Shown piece after piece: positions 57,801-64,000 of a DNA stretch of 64,000 nucleotides (position 1 is the stretch's first letter; the number at the start of each line of letters is the position of its first letter). The stretch is from Labrys monachus (GTDB lineage: Bacteria > Pseudomonadota > Alphaproteobacteria > Rhizobiales > Labraceae): the NCBI RefSeq assembly GCF_030814655.1, contig NZ_JAUSVK010000001.1:6641001-6705000 (forward strand), in the 5' to 3' direction. The notes beneath the pieces were generated by a model. The model saw only the letters and a list, made by a program, of their open reading frames with translations, was not told the origin of the DNA and did not search any database. Made by a program: the position numbers and the translations under genes.

Positions 57801-59680
57801 ATCGCGACGGCCAGGCCGTCGGCCGTCTCGATCGTCATGTCGTGCAGCCAGACCGGCGCGGGCGCGGGAACGGCGTCGGGCACGATATGGTAGGTCCGTT
57901 CGTTGACGACGCGAAGGCCGTGATTCTCGATCACCGGAACGCGGTAGGACAGGGACAGCGGCGCGTTGCGGGAGAAGACCCTGAGGCCGAGGCGGGTCTT
58001 GTCCTCGTCGCCGTCGAGCCTGTAGACCGAAATCGCCACCGGCCGGGCCGGCGTCAGCTTCTCGACGACGGCGATATCGGCGATCGCCTGGGCGATGCCG
58101 AAGGCTTCCGCATAGGCGCCGCTGAAGGCGGCGGCATAGCGGTTGCCGAGCAGGCGGGCGCGCATGCCGTCGGTGGTGCCGGCGAGCGCCGCCTTGAGCC
58201 GGTCTCCCCAGCTGGCGGCGATGGCGCCGATCGCCGCTTCCAGGGCCGCCCGCTCGACGACCGGGGTCTCCCCCTCATAGCGCCCGATGATGTAGTGCAC
58301 GCGGGTGAGCGGCCCTTCCGGGAAGGCCGCATGGGAACTCGTCAGCTGTCCCTTATAGGCCTGCGCCAGATAGGCGCCGATGCGGGCGCGGACGGTGCTG
58401 TCATATTTCTCGCGCGGAAGAAAGACGAGGACGGAGACGAAGCGGTCGAACCGGTCGGGGCGCACCAGCGCCCTGACGCGGGGCCGCTCATAGAGCATGA
58501 GGATTTCCATGGCGAAGTCGTAGAGCGTGCCGGCATCGACCTGGACCAGCTCGTCGCGCGGATATTCCTCGAGGATGTGGAGGATCGCCTTGCCCGAATG
58601 GCCCTCGGGGTCGAGGCCGGCCCGCTTCAGCACCTGCGCGATCTTGTGGCGGACATAGGGGATCTGGCGGACCGAGCGCGTATAGGCCGTCGAAGTGAAG
58701 AGCCCGACGATGCGCAGCTCGCCGCGCAGGCGTCCGTCGGCGGCGTAGAGCTTCACGCCGACATAGTCCATGAAGACGCGCCGGTGCACGCGGCTCTTCA
58801 CATTGGCCTTGGTGACGATGAGGATGGTCGGCTCGCGCATGAATTCGCGGATTTCCGGCGTCATCACCACCAGTTCGGCGCCGCGGCGCAGGATCTTCAC
58901 GCCGGGATCGCGCAGGATGCCGAGGCCGGAGCCCTCGACGGCCTCGACCGGCCCGGCCGCGTCGGCATCGGCGGAAAAATGATATTCGCGCATGCCGAGA
59001 AACGTGAAATTGTCGGCGCACAGCCATTGCAGGAGCTGGTTGGCCTCGGCGATCTCGTCGATCGGCAGCGGCGGCGGGCTGGAGCGGAACGTCTCGATCG
59101 CCTGCTCGACGCGGTCGCGCATGGCGCGCCAGTCGGCGACGCAGGCACGGACGTCGGCGAGCGTTTCCCTCAGGCCGGCGATCAGCCTCTCGCGGTCGGC
59201 CTCGGCGTCGATCCGCGCGATATGCAGATGGATCAGGCTCTCGCGCTCGCCCGCGCTGCCCTCGGGCAGGGCCTCGCCGAGGAAGCGCAGCAGCCGGCCC
59301 TCGCCGTCGCGTTCGACCGCGAGGACGGGGTGGGCGACGAGCTTGACCTCGATGCCCCGCTCGGACAGCTCCGCCAGCGTGGAATCGAACAGGAAGGGCA
59401 TGTTGTCGTTGAGGATCTCGACCACGGAGATCTCGCGCCCGTCCGGCATGGCGGGGTTGACGACGCGGATGTCGGCACTGCCCGGCCGGTGGCGCTGCAC
59501 ATGGTCCCAGGCCTGCTCGGCCAGCAGGGCCAGCGAGGCGGCGTCATGGCCGGCGAGGTCCTCCAGTGCCGTGTGCCCGAAGAGGAGCTCGGCGAAGGCC
59601 GCCGGCGCGCCGCCCGGCTGCATGCTTCCGGCCGCCTTCCGGATCATGGCCGCCCGTGCTTCGTCGTCACGCCATGCCAT
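54854..59680 (-). CDS. NAD-specific glutamate dehydrogenase, large (180 kDa) type
   Basis: 1608 residues, normal for the GDH-180 family. Sequence landmarks: N-terminal regulatory region ([34 protein letters not shown]), catalytic centre [63 protein letters not shown], NAD-binding [20 protein letters not shown], and [22 protein letters not shown]. Oxidatively deaminates glutamate, mainly catabolic. Divergent from ubiG. Confidence 0.95.
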   Translation of the reverse strand: [1608 protein letters not shown]

Positions 59681-59769
59681 GCTGTCCTCCGATCGTCACC
59701 GCGCCACGCCGTCGTGCCGCACCGTGGACCGTTCGCGGTCCGTCGACAGGCCCGACCATAGCCTAAATT

Positions 59770-59798
59770 TTGACCACTCGCGGGCGAACCTCGAAAAT
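59770..59798 (+). promoter_or_regulatory. weak predicted promoter of ubiG
   Basis: TTGACC (59770-59775), 17 bases, GAAAAT (59793-59798). The -35 is good and the -10 is poor. It lies about 90 bases before the ubiG ATG in the divergent region with the dehydrogenase. Confidence 0.3.
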
Positions 59799-59890
59799 CG
59801 ACGGCGCAGAGGCGTGCGACGAGAAGAAAATTGCGGCAACGGGACAGGAGATATACATCCTCCCGGTACGAGCATCGAAAGGACGGGCAG

Positions 59891-60688
59891 ATGACGACAG
59901 CGCAGCCGGGCCGGGCGGCCGGTCCGCAAGGCTCCTCGGTCGATCCGGGCGAAGTCGGACGCTTCGATGCCATGGCTGCGGACTGGTGGAACCCGCATGG
60001 CAGCATGAAGGCGCTGCACCGGCTCAATCCGCTGCGCCTGCGCTACGTCCGGGACCGCATCGCCGCGCATTTCGGCCTGTCGGCCACGGCGCTCAAGGGG
60101 CTCGCGGGCCTCAGCCTCGTCGACATCGGCTGCGGCGCCGGCCTGCTCAGCGAGCCGCTGGCCCGGCTCGGCGCCGGCGTGGTCGGCATCGACGCGGCGC
60201 CGGCGAACATCGAGGCGGCGCGGCGGCACGCGGCCGAGGCGGGGCTCGCCGTCGATTATCGCCTGGCGACGTCGGAGGAACTGGCGGCCGGCGACGAGCG
60301 CTATGACGTGGTGCTGGCGATGGAGATCGTCGAGCACGTCGCCGCCCCCGCGCCGTTCCTGCGCAGCTGTGCCGGCCTGGTCAAGCCGGGTGGGCTCCTC
60401 TTCGTTTCCACCCTCAACCGCACCATGAAAGCCTACGCCCTCGCCATTCTCGGCGCCGAGCGCGTGCTGCGCTGGCTGCCGCGCGGCACGCATGACTGGA
60501 ACAAGTTCGTCACCCCCGAGGAGATCGCCGAGGCGCTGGCGCAGACCGGCCTGGCGGAAGCCGACCGCACGGGCGTGGCCTATAATCCGCTGCTGGACGA
60601 ATGGCGGCTGTCGCGGGATCTCGACGTCAATTACATGATGGTCTTCGCGGCCGACCCGGAGCGCGCATATCCGCCCCGCTCTTCCTGA
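59891..60688 (+). CDS. ubiG: ubiquinone biosynthesis O-methyltransferase
   Basis: 265 residues from ATG 59891, preceded by AAAGGACGGGCAG. DAMAADWWNPHGSMKALHRLNPLRL is the UbiG N-terminal signature, and LVDIGCGAGLLSEPLARLGA the SAM loop. STLNRTMKAYALAILGAERVLRWLPRGTHDW completes the family pattern. Carries out both O-methylation steps of ubiquinone. An upstream in-frame ATG at 59831 lacks a ribosome site. Confidence 0.94.
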   Translation: MTTAQPGRAAGPQGSSVDPGEVGRFDAMAADWWNPHGSMKALHRLNPLRLRYVRDRIAAHFGLSATALKGLAGLSLVDIGCGAGLLSEPLARLGAGVVGIDAAPANIEAARRHAAEAGLAVDYRLATSEELAAGDERYDVVLAMEIVEHVAAPAPFLRSCAGLVKPGGLLFVSTLNRTMKAYALAILGAERVLRWLPRGTHDWNKFVTPEEIAEALAQTGLAEADRTGVAYNPLLDEWRLSRDLDVNYMMVFAADPERAYPPRSS

Positions 60689-60760
60689 CGGCGCCCCCGG
60701 CACCCGGGCAGGGGACGGGCGCGATTGTCCTGTCCGGACGATCGGCGGGACGAGCAGCGG

Positions 60761-62044
60761 TCAGGATCGATTTGGGTGCGTGCTTTCCGTGTTTGCTTTC
60801 CGCAGGCTCCAGCCGAGACTCGCGATGTTGGCCGCAACCAGCCCTGCCATCGCGATGAGCGCGCTGTCGATTCCATAGGCGGCGATCAGGCTGCCGGCGA
60901 AATAGGGAAAACCGAACAACCCGATGAAATAGCCGAGCGTAAACACTTGCGACGCGACTGGGACGGACAGTCCACATTCGCCGGCCAGGTTCACGACCAT
61001 GGCATTCAGGGTCGAATAGGTGAGGCCGTAGCCAGTCGCGAAGAGAATGGTGGCCACGACGTACAGGATCGAGCTGCCCGCGTTGATGAGAAGAAGCCCG
61101 ATGCCGAGGAGTGTCGCGATGAAGAGCGCGAGGCCCAGCCGCCCGAGAGGAATCCTGCCTATCATCGACGCGACGGAGAAGCGCAACGCGACCGTGGTGA
61201 CGGTGAAAGTCAGGAAAAAGATATCGGGTGCCAGTCCGCGCGAACCGGCATAGAGGCTCTGGAACGTCGAGAGACCCGCGAAGGTGCAGGCGGCGATCCC
61301 TATCATGATCACCGGCGCGACCGTCCTCGCCCGCAGGATGGACAGGGTCGCCGGCACCGTCAGGGCGACCGCCCGCATCGGCAGCTGCGGCTGGTCGGCC
61401 ATACGCCTGCGGATCAGGAGGGAGAACGCCGCCACCAGGGCACAGACGCAAGCATAGAAGGCATAGGCTTTGGCGGGACCGCCGAAATGGTCGGCGATGG
61501 CATGGCCGAGAGGCGCGGACATGCCGATGCCGAGCATCTGCGAGCCCGACAGGAGGGTCAGCGCTTCCAGGCGCGCGGACGGCTTGAGGCAATGGATGAG
61601 CTGGATCGGTGCCAGCATGTAGAAGATCGCCCAGCCGAGGCCCAGCGAAAGGCCGCCGGCATAGGCGAGCGGCAGCCCGCCGGTTCCGATCATGGCGAAG
61701 CAGGCCATCGCGATCGCCATGATCGACGCGGAGGCGGCCACCAATGGCAGGATGCCGGTCCGCTCGGCCAGGCGCCCCGCGAACAGCGAGCCGACGAGCG
61801 TTGCGACCGTTCCAACGCTGATGACGGCGCCCGCCGTCGATGCCGCATGACCCGCCGCGCTCAAAGCGTCGGACAACAGGAAGCTCGAACCATAGGCCAT
61901 GGCAAGCGCGACGCCGGTCATGAGATAGGGCGTAAAGAGGCTGGCCGGCAGTCTGTCGGCCAGCATGTCGGGGGCTGTATCGGCCGTGACGGGCTTCGAA
62001 AGCGTTTCCGTCCTTGGATGGGAAGTGTTATCCATTTTATTCAT
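60761..62044 (-). CDS. MFS transporter
   Basis: 427 residues from the first ATG, about twelve membrane segments; the conserved loop 2-3 region reads GSLFAGRLAERTGILP. Inner-membrane secondary transporter, likely drug or metabolite efflux. The first ATG (62044) overlaps the divergent MocR start. A later Met (61966, MLADRLPASLF) just before the first membrane segment is a more comfortable start and would leave 76 bases between the genes. Substrate is unknown. Confidence 0.85.
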   Translation of the reverse strand: MNKMDNTSHPRTETLSKPVTADTAPDMLADRLPASLFTPYLMTGVALAMAYGSSFLLSDALSAAGHAASTAGAVISVGTVATLVGSLFAGRLAERTGILPLVAASASIMAIAMACFAMIGTGGLPLAYAGGLSLGLGWAIFYMLAPIQLIHCLKPSARLEALTLLSGSQMLGIGMSAPLGHAIADHFGGPAKAYAFYACVCALVAAFSLLIRRRMADQPQLPMRAVALTVPATLSILRARTVAPVIMIGIAACTFAGLSTFQSLYAGSRGLAPDIFFLTFTVTTVALRFSVASMIGRIPLGRLGLALFIATLLGIGLLLINAGSSILYVVATILFATGYGLTYSTLNAMVVNLAGECGLSVPVASQVFTLGYFIGLFGFPYFAGSLIAAYGIDSALIAMAGLVAANIASLGWSLRKANTESTHPNRS

Positions 62045-62058
62045 GAAAAGAGATAACA
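62026..62058. promoter_or_regulatory. dyad TGTTATC-N19-GATAACA between MFS and MocR genes, likely operator
   Basis: TGTTATC (62026-62032) is inverted as GATAACA (62052-62058). Between them lies AT-rich sequence with a palindromic TTCATGAA (62040-62047). The dyad is centred on the divergent start codons. MocR/GntR regulators bind dyads in such positions, so autoregulation and control of the MFS gene are likely. Confidence 0.5.
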
Positions 62059-63446
62059 GACTTCCAGCCGTTATTCAATCGCTGCGGGATGCGGTGGCGT
62101 CCGCCCGGCCGGGCACCCGCCTTCCATCGGTGCGCACCCTCGTCCAAAACCATCGCGTCAGTCCTGCGACGGTGGAGCGCGCCTTCGCCCGGCTGGTTGG
62201 CGAGGGCCTGATCGAGCCCCGCCCCGGTCAGGGCACCTTCGTCCGTCAGCCGCCGGAAAGCGCGACCGAAGGGTGCGATTTCTCCTGGCAGTCGATCGCG
62301 CTCGGGGCCGCGCGCGCCGACGGTGGGCCGATGGGCACTCTGTTGACCGTGCCGCCGCCCGAAAGCCTGATCCTGAGCAGGGGTTACCTGCCGCCGGACC
62401 TTCAGGCTTCCGGCCTGCTGGCGACGGCGCTGCGCCAGGCCGCCGGGCGGGCCGAACTTTGGGACCGCCTGCCGATCGAGGGCATGGAGCCTTTGCGGGC
62501 ATGGTTCGCGCACCAGGTGGGCGACGGCGGCGTGTTCTCGCCCCATGACGTCATCATCTGCAGCGGTGGACAGGCCGCCATCGCCACGACCTTGCGCGCG
62601 CTCGTCTCGCCCGGGCGCCCGGTCCTCATGGAGACGCCGACCTATACGGGGGCCATTTCGGCCGCCCGCGCGGCAGGCCTCGAGCTGGTCCCCGTGGCGA
62701 TGGACGATCAGGGTGTCCGGCCGGACCTGCTGGCGGATGCCTTCCGGCAGACCGGAGCACGCGTCTTCTATAGTCAGCCGACCTTTTCAAATCCGTCCGG
62801 CACCGTCCTGTCGGCAGAGCGGCGCGCCGCCGTTCTAGACATCGCGGCAGAGGCGCGGGCCTTCATCATCGAGGACGACTGGGCGCGCGATCTCGATCTG
62901 GCGGGCACGGCTCCCGCGCCGCTCGCCGCTGGCGATCGGCACGGGCACGTCGTCTATATCCGTTCCCTCGCCAAGTCGGCCGCGCCGGGATTGAGGGTCG
63001 CGGCCATCATCGCACGCGGGGCTGCCTGCGCCCGTCTCAAGGCGGCGCGCGGCAGCGACGACTTCTTCGTTTCCGGCCCCTTGCAGGCGGCTGCCCTGGC
63101 GGTTGTCTCCGCACCGGGCTGGAAGCGGCATCTCGGTGCGGCGCGGGCGGCCTTGATGGAGCGCCGGGATGCCCTTGTCGGCGCATTGCGCATCGAGCTG
63201 GGGGATCGCGTCACGTTCCAGGTGCCGGACGGCGGCATGCATCTCTGGCTGCGGCTGCCGGATCACATCTCGGATAGCGCGCTCGCGGCCGACATGGCCC
63301 GGGAGGGCGTCATCGTCAGCGCTGGTCGTGCATGGTTCCCGGCTGACCCCGAAGGCTCGTTCCTGCGGCTGACATTCGCAGCCGCGCCCGCCTGTCTTCG
63401 CGAAGGGGCGAGGCGGCTCGGGCCGGTTATCCGGCAAGGAATGTAG
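62043..63446 (+). CDS. MocR-type PLP-dependent transcriptional regulator (GntR/aminotransferase)
   Basis: 467 residues. An N-terminal winged helix (about 1-75: LRDAVASARPGTRLPSVRTL, VSPATVERAFARLVGEGLIEPRPGQGTFV) is joined to a fold-type I aminotransferase domain with VIICSGGQAAIATTLRAL, FSNPSGTVL and PLP Lys311 in YIRSLAKSAAPGLR. Such proteins sense amino-acid or PLP-related ligands. Divergent to the MFS gene, its likely target. Confidence 0.9.
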   Translation: MKRDNRLPAVIQSLRDAVASARPGTRLPSVRTLVQNHRVSPATVERAFARLVGEGLIEPRPGQGTFVRQPPESATEGCDFSWQSIALGAARADGGPMGTLLTVPPPESLILSRGYLPPDLQASGLLATALRQAAGRAELWDRLPIEGMEPLRAWFAHQVGDGGVFSPHDVIICSGGQAAIATTLRALVSPGRPVLMETPTYTGAISAARAAGLELVPVAMDDQGVRPDLLADAFRQTGARVFYSQPTFSNPSGTVLSAERRAAVLDIAAEARAFIIEDDWARDLDLAGTAPAPLAAGDRHGHVVYIRSLAKSAAPGLRVAAIIARGAACARLKAARGSDDFFVSGPLQAAALAVVSAPGWKRHLGAARAALMERRDALVGALRIELGDRVTFQVPDGGMHLWLRLPDHISDSALAADMAREGVIVSAGRAWFPADPEGSFLRLTFAAAPACLREGARRLGPVIRQGM

Positions 63447-63492
63447 CTGCCGCAGATATCCGGAGTTTTGTCTGGGCTTGCCCGCCGCTGCC

Positions 63493-63930
63493 TCAGTTCA
63501 GGTCGTCGGGAAGGTTGGGCAGCGGATAGACCTCGATGCCGTCGTCGATCAGGCCGCGCACGTCGTCCGACTTGGCCTCGCCATAGATCGAGCGGTGCTT
63601 GATCTCGCCCTCGTGCATCCTGCGCGCCTGCTCGGCGAAGTCCTCGCCGACATAGTCCGAATGTTCCGTCAGCATGGCGCGCAGCTCGCGGATCTTCAGG
63701 CGAACCGTCGCCTCCTCCGGCGAAACCAGGGCGACCGGCTTCTGCGGCTCGGGAACCTCGCGGTCCTTGCGCGCCACCTGCGGCGCCATGATCGCCTTGG
63801 CGATCTTGGACGAGGAACAGGTGGGGCAGCTCAGCAGGCCGCGCTCGGCCTGCTCGTCGAAGGATGCCCCGTCCCGGAACCAGCTTTCGAACGCGTGACC
63901 CTGATCGCAGACCAACGAAAAACGGATCAC
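63493..63930 (-). CDS. DUF1178 family protein
   Basis: 145 residues from GTG 63930. Cys8 and the CPTC pair (Cys35/Cys38) suggest a small zinc-binding N-terminus; IKHRSIYGEAKSDDVRGLIDDGIEVYPLPN is the conserved C-terminal block. GTG overlaps the stop of the upstream hydrolase as GTGA. Function is unknown for the family. Confidence 0.88.
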   Translation of the reverse strand: MIRFSLVCDQGHAFESWFRDGASFDEQAERGLLSCPTCSSSKIAKAIMAPQVARKDREVPEPQKPVALVSPEEATVRLKIRELRAMLTEHSDYVGEDFAEQARRMHEGEIKHRSIYGEAKSDDVRGLIDDGIEVYPLPNLPDDLN

Positions 63931-64000
63931 TCGGCAGCCCTCAGCGCCGGTTGCGTCGTCACCGTGAAAGGCCGGGCATTGCGGAGATTGGGAATCTTGC
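63927..64000 (-). CDS. carbon-nitrogen hydrolase (nitrilase superfamily), C-terminal end only
   Basis: Only the last 23 complete codons are in the window: KIPNLRNARPFTVTTQPALR then AAE and stop. The IPxL..xRPFTV ending matches nitrilase-type (omega-amidase-like) hydrolases that commonly precede DUF1178 genes in Rhizobiales. The catalytic Glu/Lys/Cys lie outside the window. Confidence 0.6.
   Translation of the reverse strand, partial: KIPNLRNARPFTVTTQPALRAAE

Noticed and set aside
54554-59761. A 1735-codon open frame on the plus strand across the glutamate dehydrogenase gene
   Set aside because: It is antisense to a complete 1608-residue family member and its translation is low-complexity Arg/Gly/Ala. 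Long antisense frames are expected at this GC content.

Overview
The window is high-GC DNA from an alphaproteobacterium, most probably of the order Hyphomicrobiales (Rhizobiales). Lineage-typical signs are metXW, the 1608-residue NAD-glutamate dehydrogenase, aerobic cobaltochelatase subunits cobS and cobT with a J-domain neighbour, a cobalamin riboswitch ahead of cbtB-cbtA, a histidine phosphatase beside cbtAB, a DUF1178 gene next to a nitrilase-type hydrolase, and a ybhL-like BI-1 gene. I cannot name the genus from sequence alone. Most of the window is densely packed chromosomal housekeeping. I recognise no IS element, CRISPR array, rRNA or tRNA.

Layout. 1-13.3 kb: 3' part of an L,D-transpeptidase, a methyltransferase, metX-metW, a QmcA/NfeD pair, gluQRS next to an inverted pair of palindromic repeats, a DNA glycosylase, an esterase, a four-gene polyamine-type ABC importer, the deletion scar of a FitAB/VapBC toxin-antitoxin pair, phhB and thpR. 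13.4-30.1 kb: aldo/keto reductase, AraC regulator with a divergent EamA exporter, YcaQ-like protein, zinc alcohol dehydrogenase, pncB, a class III aminotransferase + BKACE + two GNAT genes, an MscS channel with a duplicated periplasmic segment, a CAP lipoprotein, an acyl-CoA synthetase and BI-1. 30.2-41.1 kb: a minus-strand run (dnaJ-like, cobS, cobT, rhomboid-TPR, FtsX-like permease), the B12-riboswitch-controlled cobalt transporter cbtBA, a histidine phosphatase and ugd.

41.1-44.6 kb is the most unusual stretch. About 1 kb without a recognisable gene leads into a translationally coupled ycaO-tfuA pair, the signature of peptide or protein backbone thioamidation. No classical precursor, protease or exporter lies beside it. 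Two very small open frames just upstream are the only local precursor candidates, and the YcaO itself departs from the usual ATP-site motifs. 44.6-50.6 kb: secA, a periplasmic parvulin, argJ and mutT.

50.7-52.0 kb is an AT-rich island inserted between housekeeping genes. It holds a Panacea-domain (DUF4065/SocA-like) gene overlapping a gene for a two-TM, coiled-coil protein, a layout expected of a Panacea antitoxin/membrane toxin pair. 52.0-64.0 kb: methyltransferase, HDAC-family deacetylase, SPOUT RNA methylase, NAD-glutamate dehydrogenase, ubiG, a divergent MFS/MocR pair whose start codons overlap inside a dyad, a DUF1178 gene and the 3' end of a carbon-nitrogen hydrolase.

Functional links: cbtBA (cobalt uptake, B12-repressible) and cobST (cobalt insertion into hydrogenobyrinate diamide) belong to the same cofactor pathway. 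metXW serves methionine synthesis. argJ and NAD-GDH bear on the glutamate pool. SecA and the parvulin serve protein export and periplasmic folding.
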